From positions 1 through 42,974 of the forward strand of contig NZ_AUCC01000021.1 of NCBI RefSeq assembly GCF_000429565.1: a DNA stretch of 42,974 nt, given 5' to 3'. The stretch's first letter is position 1. Every line of letters starts with the position of its first letter. This stretch comes from Arsenophonus nasoniae DSM 15247. Lineage in GTDB: Bacteria > Pseudomonadota > Gammaproteobacteria > Enterobacterales > Enterobacteriaceae. Both the position numbers and the translations under genes were made by a program. Of the stretch, positions 18,922-29,248 are shown one piece after another. The notes beneath the pieces were generated by a model. That model ran no database searches. It saw only the letters and a program-made list of their open reading frames with translations, and was not told the origin of the DNA.

Positions 18922-19461
18922 ATGTATAAAGTAATCGCAGCAACCGCAAATCCGGCCAAAATAAACGCTATTCACTTAGCATTCGAAGCGGTTTTTGGTA
19001 CAAACAATTATAAAATCGAGAGCATCAATGTGAGTAGTAACGTAGCCAAGCAACCAATTGGTAATATAGAAACTCGCACAGGTGCACGCCAGCGCGTTAT
19101 GGCCTTACGCCAAGTTCGACCTGAAGCAGATTTTTGGGTCGGTATAGAAGCTGGCATCGAAGATGAAATGACTTTTGCCTGGATTAGCATTGAGCATAAA
19201 CAAATTCGAGGTGAATCGCGTTCTGCCAGTATTATGTTGCCCGAGCAAATTCTGCTTAGCATCCAGCAAGGCAGCGAGTTAGGCGATGTAATGGCGAATA
19301 TCACTGGTATGGCTAATATTAAACATAACGAAGGGGCAATTGGTTTTTTTACCAATGGTTTACTCAGCCGTGCCAGTGTCTACCAGCAAGCGCTTATTTT
19401 AGCATTAGCACCTATCCAACATGAAATTTATAAAGAACTTAATATGATGCATGACGACTAA
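18922..19461 (+). CDS. yjjX: Inosine/xanthosine triphosphatase YjjX
   Basis: This 179-residue house-cleaning NTPase removes ITP and XTP. The N-terminal [19 protein letters not shown] and the block [18 protein letters not shown] are present. So are [12 protein letters not shown] and the C-terminal [21 protein letters not shown]. The length is near E. coli YjjX (170), with a slightly longer C-terminus. It is divergent from gpmB and convergent with trpR, matching the enterobacterial arrangement. GAGG lies before ATG 18922. Confidence 0.95.
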   Translation: MYKVIAATANPAKINAIHLAFEAVFGTNNYKIESINVSSNVAKQPIGNIETRTGARQRVMALRQVRPEADFWVGIEAGIEDEMTFAWISIEHKQIRGESRSASIMLPEQILLSIQQGSELGDVMANITGMANIKHNEGAIGFFTNGLLSRASVYQQALILALAPIQHEIYKELNMMHDD

Positions 19462-19532
19462 GTCATGTCATCTATACCAAATCGTATAAAGATTGGCTAA
19501 AGATGTATATTTAGACAATTAATAAAACATTT

Positions 19533-19853
19533 TTATGGCTTGAGTAACTGCTGTTCCAACCAAACTTTCACTTCTTTAGTCGCACTCTTCAAACTATTAG
19601 AACCTCGTGTGATGGTTGCAATCCCGACTCCTAACTCACTTTTAAGCTCCCGCTGACTCATTTCTCCTTCCATTAATGCCTGGATAATCCGCACTCTTGT
19701 CCCGAGCGCCAAACGTTCATCTGGGGTTAAAAATAATTGTAAAATGGGTTGTTGTAACTCATGTTGAAAAGCACTATGTAATAATTCGACAAAACGTTGC
19801 CAATCACTATTTTCTTCAGGTTGAAGGGCTGGATCAATAAGATAGTTTTCCAT
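19533..19853 (-). CDS. trpR: Trp operon repressor TrpR
   Basis: This 106-residue homodimeric repressor (E. coli 108) uses tryptophan as corepressor. The reading head [20 protein letters not shown] and helix-turn-helix [20 protein letters not shown], then RGSNSLK, are intact. I place the start at ATG 19851-19853 with GGCGG 8 nt before it. The in-frame ATG at 19866-19868 lies inside the probable operator/transcription start and has no ribosome binding site. The operator implies that TrpR represses its own gene. It is transcribed away from slt in the usual order. Confidence 0.94.
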   Translation of the reverse strand: MENYLIDPALQPEENSDWQRFVELLHSAFQHELQQPILQLFLTPDERLALGTRVRIIQALMEGEMSQRELKSELGVGIATITRGSNSLKSATKEVKVWLEQQLLKP

Positions 19854-19866
19854 AATATATACCGCC

Positions 19867-19884
19867 ATACTATTTAACTAGTAC
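19867..19884 (-). promoter_or_regulatory. TrpR operator of trpR
   Basis: On the minus strand GTACTAGTTAAATAGTAT matches the palindrome GTACTAGTTAACTAGTAC at 16 of 18 positions. A possible -10 (TATGTT) and -35 (TTGTAT), 16 bp apart, lie just upstream, which would place the operator at the start of transcription. Confidence 0.75.
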
Positions 19885-19926
19885 AATAGCATAACATAAA
19901 TGGCTCGGTGATGGATACAAAGAGCA

Positions 19927-21846
19927 TTAATAGTTCATCAGCCATTCACTTTCTGTCAATAGTTTAATTGATTTGCCGAGTAAATGTTGATAAAAAAGAT
20001 TGTAGACTAGTACATTTTTAACATAACGTCGGGTTTCAGAAAATGGAATACTTTCAATAAAAGCGATAGCATTTAGTTTTCCGTCGCTTACGGCCAACCA
20101 ACGTGTCACTCTGGCAGGACCTGCATTATAAGCTGCACAAGCTAATACGCGATTAAAACCAAATTGCTGAAAAACGCTCTCTAAATATGCGGTTCCAAGC
20201 TCAATATTTTTTGCTGGATCAATCAATTTACGACTATCGGTATAATCTAAAATGCCATTAGATTTTGCCACTTGTTGTGCTGTCTGTGGCATTAATTGCA
20301 TCAAACCAATCGCACCCGCCGCGGAACGCACTTGTGGATTCCAACCACTTTCTTGCCTGGCAATCGCCATAGCAAAACTTTTATCAATTTTTTTATCTTT
20401 TGTGTAGCGCTCAAATTCCTGTTACCAGGCAATAGGAAAACGTTCTGTTAAATGATCCCATAGTTTGGCAATAATTGTCGCCTGTACACTCAAATCAGCC
20501 CACCGATGTTCAAATGCATAGCGTGCTAGTTGCTGTTGGTGGTTTTTTTTCTGCCTGATAAGCAGATTGATCCATTCAGTCCGAGCTAAATTTTCCTTTT
20601 GCCAAAACAATAATTCGCCAATTCGCTGCACTTCAGGCAATGAATCGATATCTTCTTCAGGTTTAGTGGCAAGCGCAATATTAATAGGATACGGAATGTT
20701 TAATTTTTGTGCCGCAACCATGGGATAAAATCCGCGTCGCTTGACCAAATTGAATAATATCTTTTTACCTTGGCTATGTTTGCCTTGAGCGATTAAGGTG
20801 ATCGCCTGCCAATATTGCCACTCTTCCTTATTTCTGCTCTCTTTCGGTAATCGTTTTAACCATTGCGCAAGCGAATGCATGTCATTGCTTGCTAACGCTA
20901 AACGTACCCTCCGTTCACGCAAAGAAATGGAAGATGAATGTTGAATAACACTATCGCGCCACTTTGCTTGTGTTAGCGTCACATCACCGAATAATTGCCA
21001 GGCGATATCCTCCTTTAATTGCTGTTGTTGTAAATGGCTCATTTTCTGGGCTTGCGTTATCATTGGGATCGCTAGCTTGGCTTTTTCTACCGATTGACGC
21101 GCAAAACGGCTAAAGATCACTAATATCACTTGTCGATTAAACTCTGATGGCTTGACCTTGCTAGCAAATTCCAGGACTAAAGTGGGATCTTGCTGTAATT
21201 TAGCCAAGCGTTGACCGATAATTTGATCCTTAGCGGGTAAACGATTGACTAAGCGGGTGATCAGAGCAGCATCATTGTTTTTTATAGCTAAAAAAATACG
21301 TTGCAAAATCAATTCAGTCGTTAATTGACCCGCTTGTTGCCAAAGGGTAAAAAGTTGATCGCACGCTTTAGGTAGTGAATAACCGTGTAACCAAATCTGT
21401 TTTGCTCCCTGCCACGCCGCTTGCTTATTACCCGTTTGCCATTTGGCATAGTAATAATTACAACGAGCCATAACTGGGCTCGGTGGTGTAGGGCTAAAAG
21501 TTAGCAGGCTATGCCATTCGCTGCGCTCGGCAAGCTGATTGATAAAAAGGGTAGATAATTTTTGATTGAGAGGAAAATAAGGATATCGATTAATAAAATT
21601 CTTAACTTGCGCTATCGAGATTGTATTAAGATCTTGTGTCAATCGCCGATATTCTAAATAGGGATAAAGCGGATATTCTGTTAATGTTGGCATCAAACTT
21701 GAGACTCGCTGGTTATCATTAGCATCCCAGGCTTGTTTAATTGCCTGATAACGCTCACGTTGAGCAGTTAATGAGTCCCCCAGAGCATGGAAAGATAACC
21801 AGAGTATCATCAGCAATATTATCTCTTGCCACCATTTTTTCGACAT
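19927..21846 (-). pseudogene. slt: Soluble lytic murein transglycosylase Slt, split by an in-frame stop
   Basis: The gene starts at ATG 21844-21846 (MSKKWWQE) with AGGAG 9 nt upstream, and a signal peptide ends near FHALG. A long superhelical U/L domain runs to HLTERFPIAW, where TAA (20422-20424) stops it at 474 codons. Reading continues in the same frame as QEFERYTKDK, then MAIARQESGWNPQVRS, the GLMQLMPQTA motif, AAYNAGPARV, and the C-terminus ESEWLMNY at 19927. The catalytic glutamate is the E of ARQES (20350-20352), after the stop. At about 639 residues the whole equals the family length (E. coli mature form plus signal, 645), so one nonsense change is the only lesion. The truncated product would be exported but lack the enzyme domain. 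A restart at ATG 20370 would give a catalytic domain without a signal peptide. Confidence 0.92.
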
Positions 21847-22284
21847 CGCTGTTGACTCCTGTTCAAGATAACAATATCTATATAGAAATATTATTATCAA
21901 AAACAGATATAATCACTGAGATAATTAAAAATAGATCATAAAAATACAATTCCATAGAATGGCAAAATGATTGTCAGTACCCTTGACAATTAATATCCTA
22001 GCTAAAAACTAAACTACTAATGATAGTAAATAGAATCGTGTATAATATGCACTCAGCAATCTACCCGCTCAATTAAATGGCTTAATACAATATGGATAAG
22101 GTAATCATTTATTTTAACAAAACTTTATGCTAAAAATCAGCAATAAATCTTGATTAAGATCTTATTAATATTATTAATCGCAATTTAGGCAGAATTTAAC
22201 TAAGTGCCTGAATATATTTCTTCAAATGAGATAAGCAACACGTTGATATCTAAAATTATTCAATAAGCAAAAAGGTAGAATAAA
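21847..22284. other. Intergenic region between slt and ettA
   Basis: About 440 bp of AT-rich DNA between divergent genes, holding both promoter regions. No ORF with codon character, tRNA-like fold or strong hairpin was noticed. Confidence 0.5.
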
Positions 22285-23952
22285 TTGGCACAGTTCGTCT
22301 ATTCCATGCATCGAGTGGGAAAAATTGTCCCACCGAAAAGGCATATTTTAAAAAATATCTCTCTAAGTTTCTTCCCAGGTGCCAAAATTGGCGTTCTAGG
22401 CCTTAATGGAGCGGGTAAATCAACCTTACTTCGCATTATGGCTGGCATCGATACTGAAATTGAAGGTGAAGCACGCCCTAACCCAGGGATCAAAATTGGC
22501 TATCTTTCTCAGGAACCAAAACTTAACCCTAATCATACTGTACGTGAAGCAGTCGAAGAGGCAGTTAGTGAAATAAAAAATGCCCTTACTCGCCTTGATG
22601 AAATTTATGCTGCCTACGCTGAACCTGATGCTGACTTTGATAAATTGGCCAAAGAACAGGGTCAGTTAGAAGCTATTTTGCAATCACATGACGGTCATAA
22701 TTTGGATAACCAGTTGGAGCGTGCAGCCGATGCATTGCGCTTACCAGCCTGGGAGACAAAAATAGAACAACTTTCAGGTGGAGAGCGACGTCGAGTAGCG
22801 ATTTGTCGGCTACTGCTGGAAAAACCCGATATGCTATTACTTGATGAGCCAACTAACCATTTGGATGCAGAATCCGTTGCCTGGTTAGAACGGTTTTTAC
22901 ATGATTACGAAGGTACCGTTGTTGCTATCACTCACGATCGTTACTTCCTAGATAACGTTGCCGGTTGGATCCTGGAACTTGATCGAGGAGAGGGTATTCC
23001 ATGGGAAGGTAATTATTCTTCTTGGTTGGAACAAAAAGAGACTCGCCTGGCACAAGAGGCTTCCAGCGAAGCAGCTCGCCGCAAATCGATCGAAAAAGAA
23101 CTTGAGTGGATCCGACAAAATCCTAAAGGTCGTCAGGCAAAAGGAAAAGCCCGCTTAGCCCGTTTTGAAGAGTTAAACAGTGTTGACTATCAAAAGCGTA
23201 ATGAAACTAGTGAGCTCTTCATTCCGCCAGGACCGCGTCTTGGTGACAAAGTTTTAACGGTTGAAAATCTCAGTAAATCTTATGGTGATCGAATTTTAAT
23301 TGATAACCTCAGTTTCTCAATCCCTAAAGGGGCTATCGTAGGTATTATCGGTCCAAATGGCGCAGGAAAATCAACCCTTTTTCGGATGATTTCAGGTCAA
23401 GAACAGCCTGACTCTGGCACCATCACTTTGGGTGAAACCGTTAAAGTAGCCTCGGTTGAGCAATTCCGGGACACGATGGACAATAATAAAACAGTATGGG
23501 AAGAGGTATCCGGCGGGCAAGATATTATGCGCATCGGTAATTTTGAAATTCCAAGTAGAGCTTACGTCGGGCGTTTTAATTTCAAAGGCGTTGACCAGGG
23601 TAAGCGCGTTGGCGAACTTTCTGGTGGTGAACGTGGCCGTTTACACTTGGCAAAACTACTCCAGGTTGGTGGAAATATGCTGCTACTGGATGAGCCAACC
23701 AACGATTTGGATGTCGAAACATTACGCGCGTTAGAAAATGCATTACTGGAATTTCCTGGCAGTGCATTAGTTATTTCCCACGATCGCTGGTTTCTTGACC
23801 GGATTGCTACTCATATTATTGATTATCAGGATGAAGGAAAAGTCACTTTCTTTGAAGGTAATTTTAGCGAATATGAAGATTATAAAAAACGGACATTGGG
23901 CGCTGATGCGCTAGAACCTCATCGCATCAAATATAAAAAGATGAGCAAATAA
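22285..23952 (+). CDS. ettA: Energy-dependent translational throttle protein EttA (ABC-F ATPase)
   Basis: This 555-residue ABC-F protein has the same length as E. coli EttA (YjjK). It has two nucleotide-binding domains: Walker A GLNGAGKST (about 39-47) and GPNGAGKST (about 353-361), signatures LSGGERRR and LSGGERGR, and Walker B LLLDEPTNHLD and LLLDEPTNDLD. The linker contains the KGRQAKGKARLARFEEL region. It binds the ribosomal E site and gates the first elongation step according to ATP/ADP ratio. The start is TTG 22285 (next residues AQFVYSMHRVGK), the position of the family's normal start, with AAAGG upstream. A TTG start may lower its yield. Confidence 0.97.
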   Translation: MAQFVYSMHRVGKIVPPKRHILKNISLSFFPGAKIGVLGLNGAGKSTLLRIMAGIDTEIEGEARPNPGIKIGYLSQEPKLNPNHTVREAVEEAVSEIKNALTRLDEIYAAYAEPDADFDKLAKEQGQLEAILQSHDGHNLDNQLERAADALRLPAWETKIEQLSGGERRRVAICRLLLEKPDMLLLDEPTNHLDAESVAWLERFLHDYEGTVVAITHDRYFLDNVAGWILELDRGEGIPWEGNYSSWLEQKETRLAQEASSEAARRKSIEKELEWIRQNPKGRQAKGKARLARFEELNSVDYQKRNETSELFIPPGPRLGDKVLTVENLSKSYGDRILIDNLSFSIPKGAIVGIIGPNGAGKSTLFRMISGQEQPDSGTITLGETVKVASVEQFRDTMDNNKTVWEEVSGGQDIMRIGNFEIPSRAYVGRFNFKGVDQGKRVGELSGGERGRLHLAKLLQVGGNMLLLDEPTNDLDVETLRALENALLEFPGSALVISHDRWFLDRIATHIIDYQDEGKVTFFEGNFSEYEDYKKRTLGADALEPHRIKYKKMSK

Positions 23953-23966
23953 ATAATCCTAATAGC

Positions 23967-23992
23967 ATAAGGCTTGCTAAAGCGAGCCTTAT
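23967..23992. terminator. Bidirectional terminator between ettA and nadR
   Basis: A 12-bp stem ATAAGGCTTGCT/AGCGAGCCTTAT (one T-G pair) with a 2-nt loop lies between convergent stops. Confidence 0.75.
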
Positions 23993-23995
23993 CAT

Positions 23996-25243
23996 TTAAA
24001 GTCTCGGAGATTTTTCATCCAGCATAAGTAATTGCTGAACCAGCTCAATACAACGTAAAAAACGCTCATCATAATTAGGCGAATCAACCACCACAAACTG
24101 CACTTGATTTTCAACCAGTAGTTCAGTCAATAAATTTTGAAATGTTTTGCGTTCCTCATCACTCCCTAAACTACGTAATCCATCAGCCACCCATGGGATA
24201 TTATTTTCTAGTAAAATAACCAGATCAAAACGGTATTCATCTATCAATGCTTGCACAAAAGGATGTGGTTTCCCCTCATATCGTTTACAAAAAGCTTGGG
24301 TGGTAATGAAATCAGTATCGATAAACGCAACTTTATTGGCATATTTAACGGCAAAATCAATATACTTTGCATGACCCAATGCGATCTTGTCATAGTCAGA
24401 ATATTGTAACGCCATCTCATCGCCCCCTAAATGAGAGAAAACATAATCACGACCATATTCCCAGGCACTGGTGGTATTAAAAATATTTGCCAGCTTGTTA
24501 ACTAAAGTCGATTTACCACTCGACTCACCTCCTAATATGGCTACCTTACGGACAAAAAAAGGTTTTACTTCTGTTGGAATATATTCCCAATACCGAAATG
24601 GCGCTTGCCTAATTTGATGACCACTAATATTCATAAATGTGCGCTCAGGATCAATCAGCACCACTTCTGCACCAAGATATTTTTTATAATGCGCAATATC
24701 ATCCACTTCACCTGAATAAATAAATTGTGGTTGAATATTTTTTGCCATTAAAAATTTCTTCATTCCTTCGCTCCATACTTGCCAGCCATGTGGGTATGGC
24801 TCGATGTCTTGTTCATCAAAGGAATGGATATAAATATTTTTTTGGTATTTGAAAGTTTGTAATAACCACCGTAGCCGATCGCTTACTGTCGGTTGCTGTG
24901 ACATAGAACTGTCAATAAAAAGCGCTCGATCACGTGGTTCATCATGACAAAGAATGACATATAATTCATCGACTTGACTGCATGCGCGTTGTATCAAATA
25001 AATATGGCCAGTATGTAAGGGGTAAAACTTACCGAATACTACGCCAATCCGTTTAGGCTTTAATGGATATTCAATATTTAAAAAACGATGTAAGGCGGCA
25101 ATTTTTCGCGCGCTAGGATTGTTAATTTTACCATTAATTAATTGGCTTAAATAACCTTTAGTCATGCTGCAAGCTGTAGCAATTTGTTGTAGAGTACAAC
25201 CCGTTTGCTTAATTGCCTGTTTCAAATAATCAAACTGTTTCAT
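23996..25243 (-). CDS. nadR: NadR: NAD repressor, NMN adenylyltransferase and ribosylnicotinamide kinase
   Basis: This 415-residue protein has three domains in order. An N-terminal helix-turn-helix (about 1-55, LQQIATACSMTKGYLSQLIN) represses NAD genes. The NMNAT domain (about 60-225) has GVVFGKFYPLHTGH and NISGHQIRQAP. The C-terminal nicotinamide riboside kinase domain (about 230-400) has Walker A ILGGESSGKSTLVNKLA. All motifs are intact, so uptake and salvage of nicotinamide riboside is possible. It lies directly downstream of radA (12 bp) on the same strand. Confidence 0.97.
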   Translation of the reverse strand: MKQFDYLKQAIKQTGCTLQQIATACSMTKGYLSQLINGKINNPSARKIAALHRFLNIEYPLKPKRIGVVFGKFYPLHTGHIYLIQRACSQVDELYVILCHDEPRDRALFIDSSMSQQPTVSDRLRWLLQTFKYQKNIYIHSFDEQDIEPYPHGWQVWSEGMKKFLMAKNIQPQFIYSGEVDDIAHYKKYLGAEVVLIDPERTFMNISGHQIRQAPFRYWEYIPTEVKPFFVRKVAILGGESSGKSTLVNKLANIFNTTSAWEYGRDYVFSHLGGDEMALQYSDYDKIALGHAKYIDFAVKYANKVAFIDTDFITTQAFCKRYEGKPHPFVQALIDEYRFDLVILLENNIPWVADGLRSLGSDEERKTFQNLLTELLVENQVQFVVVDSPNYDERFLRCIELVQQLLMLDEKSPRL

Positions 25244-25254
25244 CGCCTCTCCGG

Positions 25255-26643
25255 TTAATCAAAGTCTTCCATAACCGTTAATGCCTCTGACAGTTTTTTC
25301 ACACCAAATAACTGCATATTAGGTAATGGTTTTTTGGGTACATTCGCATAAGGGACAATCGCGCGTTTAAAACCATGTTTTGCTGCCTCAATGATCCGCT
25401 CTTGGCCACTCGGTACTGGACGGATTTCACCAGCCAAACCGACTTCACCAAAAACTACAACATCACGCGGCAGTGGACGATTACGGAAACTTGACACTAA
25501 AGAAAACAGCAAAGCAAGATCGGCACTCGTTTCCGTTACTTTAACGCCACCAACAACATTAACAAAAACATCTTGATCCGACATCTGTAATCCACCATGC
25601 CGATGCAAAATAGCCAGCAAAATTGCTAATCTATTTTGTTCTAAACCGACAGCAACCCGCCGTGGATTAGCTAACATTGAATAATCCACTAATGCCTGAA
25701 TTTCCACCAGCAATGGGCGTGTTCCTTCCCAAACCACCATCACCGAACTGCCCGAAGTGATCTCTTCTGCCCGACTAAGAAAAATAGCAGAAGGATTATT
25801 GACTTCTTTTAACCCTTTTTCCGTCATGGCAAATACACCCAGTTCATTAACCGCACCAAATCGGTTTTTATGACTTCTTAAAGTACGAAATCGTGAGTCT
25901 GCTTCACCGTCAAGCATTATTGAACAGTCAATACAGTGTTCAAGCACTTTTGGGCCGGCCAAAGAACCATCTTTAGTCACATGCCCTACCATGATAATGG
26001 CGATCCCTCGTGTTTTAGCAAATCGGGTAAGATATGCGGCAGTTTCTCGCACTTGTGCCACACTACCCGGTGATGATTGTATATCCGTCATATGCATGAC
26101 TTGAATAGAATCAATCACCATCAATTTTGGCTGTTCCTGCTCTGCTAGCAAACAAATTTGCTCAATACTGGTCTCAGATAGCATATTGAGATTATCGGAC
26201 GGCAACCCTAATCGGTGAGCTCGCATCGCCACCTGCTGTAAAGACTCCTCACCGGTAACGTATAAAGTTTTCATTTGTGATGAAAGCCGACACATAGTTT
26301 GCAGCAGCAATGTACTTTTACCTGCACCTGGATTACCACCAATCAAGATTGCACTACCCGGTACTACTCCACCACCCAGCACGCGATCAAATTCTTTAAA
26401 ATCGGTAGAAAAACGTGGCAATGCTTCTAAACTAATAGCAGACAATTTCTGTACTTGATTACCGCCAGCCCCGCCGGCATAACCATTAAAGCGTTCTGCT
26501 CGTGAGGAAGAACTGGCAGCTAACCTTACCTCTGTGATTGTATTCCAAGTATGACAAGCGATGCACTGGCCTTGCCAACGTGGATAATCTGCACCACATT
26601 CATTACAGACAAATGCTCTTTTTACTGCTTTTGCCACCGCCAT
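25255..26643 (-). CDS. radA: DNA repair protein RadA
   Basis: This 462-residue RecA-like branch-migration ATPase has four domains or motifs: an N-terminal zinc finger (Cys13, 16, 27, 30 in FVCNECGADYPRWQGQCIAC), Walker A GGNPGAGKST near 102-111, the RadA-specific KNRFG in RSHKNRFGAVNELG, and a C-terminal Lon-like domain ending in the VVVFGEVGLAGEIRPV and KRAIVPYANVPKKP blocks. ATG 26641-26643 is used here. A GTG two codons later sits at a better distance from GAGAGG and would give the E. coli length of 460. serB lies 27 bp upstream on the same strand, so the order serB-radA-nadR looks like one transcription unit. Confidence 0.97.
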   Translation of the reverse strand: MAVAKAVKRAFVCNECGADYPRWQGQCIACHTWNTITEVRLAASSSSRAERFNGYAGGAGGNQVQKLSAISLEALPRFSTDFKEFDRVLGGGVVPGSAILIGGNPGAGKSTLLLQTMCRLSSQMKTLYVTGEESLQQVAMRAHRLGLPSDNLNMLSETSIEQICLLAEQEQPKLMVIDSIQVMHMTDIQSSPGSVAQVRETAAYLTRFAKTRGIAIIMVGHVTKDGSLAGPKVLEHCIDCSIMLDGEADSRFRTLRSHKNRFGAVNELGVFAMTEKGLKEVNNPSAIFLSRAEEITSGSSVMVVWEGTRPLLVEIQALVDYSMLANPRRVAVGLEQNRLAILLAILHRHGGLQMSDQDVFVNVVGGVKVTETSADLALLFSLVSSFRNRPLPRDVVVFGEVGLAGEIRPVPSGQERIIEAAKHGFKRAIVPYANVPKKPLPNMQLFGVKKLSEALTVMEDFD

Positions 26644-26670
26644 TGCCTCTCTTATTTATGGTTCTAATAA

Positions 26671-27648
26671 TTAACGTTCTTCATGCTTTAAACCACCACT
26701 TAACACACAAAGTACCCCCATCAAATCAGCATGTTGAATCGCTACTTTTGCTCTGGCCTGTACTTTAGGTTTCGCATGATAAGCAATACCCAGCCCCGCC
26801 TTACGGATCATTTTTACATCGTTGGCGCCATCACCAATAGCAACGGTTTGCTCGATTGGAATAGAGAATTGTCTGGCTAATTTTATCAAGGTTTGTGCTT
26901 TAACTTTTGCATCCACGATATTGCCATTCACTTTACCGGTCAATTTGTTATCTTTAATTTCTAGTTTGTTGGCTACCGCGGCGGTTAATTTTAATTTTTC
27001 CTTTAAATAATGAGTAAAAAAATTAAATCCACCTGAAACAATAACAACATGCCAATCAAACGCCTGCAATTTACGGACAAGACTCGTTAAACCTGGTGTC
27101 AGGGGCATATGCGCTAATACATTTTGCAAAATTTGGATGTCGGTGCCAGCAAGTAATTTTACTCGGGCTTTTAGACTTTCACTAAAATCAATTTCCCCTA
27201 GCATGGCGCGTTCAGTAATTTCAGCAACCTGCTTGCCAACTCCGGCCAAACGAGCAATTTCATCAATACATTCAATTTGAATCGCTGTTGAATCCATATC
27301 CATCACCAACAATCCTGGCGCACGTAAACGAGGAATATTACCCAGCGGTACAACATCTAAACTACATTCTTCAGCTATTTTCTTTATTTTTGCAGTTAAG
27401 CTACCTGCAATACGAACGACTTGATAATCATCAATTCGCCAAGAAGAAACAATGACAATAGCATTACCAGAGCGCTGTTGAAAGTGACTAATACGTTGTT
27501 TATTAAGCCCTCGCCCATAAAGCAACCAACCACTATCACCAGCCCGATAATCCAATGGCATAATTTCTTCACCACTCAATGAAAGTGGTAATCCAGGCCA
27601 CTTTTGGATCTCATTAGGCAAATAACAATAGGTTAAACTGGTCGACAT
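26671..27648 (-). CDS. serB: Phosphoserine phosphatase SerB
   Basis: This 325-residue HAD phosphatase catalyses the last step of serine synthesis. The nucleophile motif is LVMDMDSTAIQIECIDEIA (first Asp of DMDST). The second motif is VVIVSGGFNFFT and the third is AIGDGANDVKMI. An ACT-like N-terminal region precedes it (LPLSLSGEEIMPLDYRAG). All catalytic residues are present. It is divergent from ytjB and upstream of radA, as in E. coli. Confidence 0.97.
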   Translation of the reverse strand: MSTSLTYCYLPNEIQKWPGLPLSLSGEEIMPLDYRAGDSGWLLYGRGLNKQRISHFQQRSGNAIVIVSSWRIDDYQVVRIAGSLTAKIKKIAEECSLDVVPLGNIPRLRAPGLLVMDMDSTAIQIECIDEIARLAGVGKQVAEITERAMLGEIDFSESLKARVKLLAGTDIQILQNVLAHMPLTPGLTSLVRKLQAFDWHVVIVSGGFNFFTHYLKEKLKLTAAVANKLEIKDNKLTGKVNGNIVDAKVKAQTLIKLARQFSIPIEQTVAIGDGANDVKMIRKAGLGIAYHAKPKVQARAKVAIQHADLMGVLCVLSGGLKHEER

Positions 27649-27768
27649 TAATTCATACTCCTGTAATCCAATTGCGACAATTAGCCAACAAAAAAATAAC
27701 TTTTTAAACTACCCTATCATCTCAACCTCTGGCAATATGATAATGAACTAAGTTTAAAAGAGCCGATT

Positions 27769-28410
27769 ATGATTAAAACGAAATTAAAGTTTCGATTACA
27801 TAAAACCGTTATCATTTTAATTTGCTTCTCCTTACTGGTTATTCTAATCCAAGGAGTTACCTATTTTAGTCGTTCACATCAGCAAATCAGAATTGAGCAG
27901 TTTAAAGAACTAGTGGTTACCCTTGCTGAACAAGTCGCTTTTAGCTTATCCAATTATATTCAAAGTAATGGTAAGAGTTTTAATAATGAACAGATCCTTG
28001 CCATTCTTAATCAATTAACAATTAATGAACATATTCTTGATGCAAGCGTTTATCTTAATGATGGTACCCAAATTCAGCATGCGGGTGAAAAGGTTGCTTT
28101 ACGAGAGCGGTTATCTCTTAATCAACCCTCATGCCACAACTATGTAAACTATCAATTGGTTGTTCCAATCTTTGATACAGAAAAACCAAAAGGTTTTTTA
28201 CGTTTAACCATCGATACTCATCAATTCAGTATAGGATCTAAACAAATAGATAATATGGCTAATTTATTAAAGATTTTGTTATTGCTAGCACTCGCTATCG
28301 GTTTTATTCTGGCTAATATCTTATCAAGATCGATGCCAATAGGTTGGCTAAAATTATCATTTTTATCAACAAGCAATAGTCGCAATCAGCAAAAAAATAA
28401 AAATTACTAA
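27769..28410 (+). CDS. ytjB: YtjB/SmpA family membrane protein
   Basis: This 213-residue protein has two transmembrane segments (about 13-33, VIILICFSLLVILIQGVTYF, and about 163-183, LLKILLLLALAIGFILANIL). They flank a periplasmic domain with the family segment LAEQVAFSLSNYI. Its place divergent to serB matches ytjB (smp) of Enterobacterales. The function is unknown beyond an inner-membrane location. The C-terminal tail after the second helix is short and polar. Confidence 0.9.
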   Translation: MIKTKLKFRLHKTVIILICFSLLVILIQGVTYFSRSHQQIRIEQFKELVVTLAEQVAFSLSNYIQSNGKSFNNEQILAILNQLTINEHILDASVYLNDGTQIQHAGEKVALRERLSLNQPSCHNYVNYQLVVPIFDTEKPKGFLRLTIDTHQFSIGSKQIDNMANLLKILLLLALAIGFILANILSRSMPIGWLKLSFLSTSNSRNQQKNKNY

Positions 28411-28445
28411 AAAGAAAAAGCAGATTAAAATCTGCTTTTTTACTT
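28411..28445. terminator. Bidirectional terminator between ytjB and deoD
   Basis: An 11-bp stem AAAAAGCAGAT/ATCTGCTTTTT (28415-28425 and 28430-28440) with a 4-nt loop. It gives a T-tract in both directions between convergent genes. Confidence 0.9.
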
Positions 28446-28469
28446 GATTTAAATTTAATGATCTATTTT

Positions 28470-29183
28470 TTAATCCAGTAATAATACTGATTCTAACGCA
28501 ATTTCAACCATCTCATTAAACGTCGTCTGCCGTTCTGCTGAAGTTGTCTTTTCACCAAGACGAATATGATCAGAAACGGTACAAATAGTTAGTGCTTTCA
28601 CACCATACTCAACCGCTATGCTATACATACCAGCGGCTTCCATTTCTACACCCAAAATGCCATATTTTTCCATTGTATCAAAAACTTGCATTTGAGGTGA
28701 ATAAAAAAGATCAGTAGAAAAAATATTACCTACCCGAACATTAATGTTCTTTGCTTTAGCCACGCTAACCGCATTATGTACCAAGTTATAATCCGCAATA
28801 GCAGCAAAATCATTATCATCAAACTTTAGTCGATTAACTTTAGAATCGGTACATGCGCCGAGGCCAATAATAATATCGCGTAATTTTACTTGAGGACTAA
28901 TCGCCCCACAGGATCCAACTCGTATTATGGTTTTAACACCAAAATCAGTAATTAACTCTGTCATGTAAATTGAACAAGAGGGGATGCCCATTCCATGTCC
29001 CATCACAGAAATACTTCGGCCTCGGTAATTACCAGTAAAACCTAACATACCACGAACATCATTTACTTGATGGCTGTCAGTCAAAAAATTTTCTGCAATA
29101 TGTTTTGCACGTAGCGGATCACCTGGCATCAAAACAATATCAGCAAAATCGCCCATCTCAGCATTAATATGTGCAGTGGCCAT
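28470..29183 (-). CDS. deoD: Purine nucleoside phosphorylase DeoD
   Basis: This 237-residue protein (E. coli 239) is the hexameric enzyme that splits purine (deoxy)ribonucleosides with phosphate. The phosphate-site residues lie in [15 protein letters not shown] and [12 protein letters not shown]. The nucleoside site is [17 protein letters not shown], followed by CTVSDHI with the catalytic Asp. It is the last gene of the leftward deo cluster, 65 bp after deoB. Confidence 0.97.
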   Translation of the reverse strand: MATAHINAEMGDFADIVLMPGDPLRAKHIAENFLTDSHQVNDVRGMLGFTGNYRGRSISVMGHGMGIPSCSIYMTELITDFGVKTIIRVGSCGAISPQVKLRDIIIGLGACTDSKVNRLKFDDNDFAAIADYNLVHNAVSVAKAKNINVRVGNIFSTDLFYSPQMQVFDTMEKYGILGVEMEAAGMYSIAVEYGVKALTICTVSDHIRLGEKTTSAERQTTFNEMVEIALESVLLLD

Positions 29184-29248
29184 AAATAAATTTCCTTTTA
29201 TTTCTTATCAATAATATCGGGAATATAAATGAATATTCCCCATCATAC

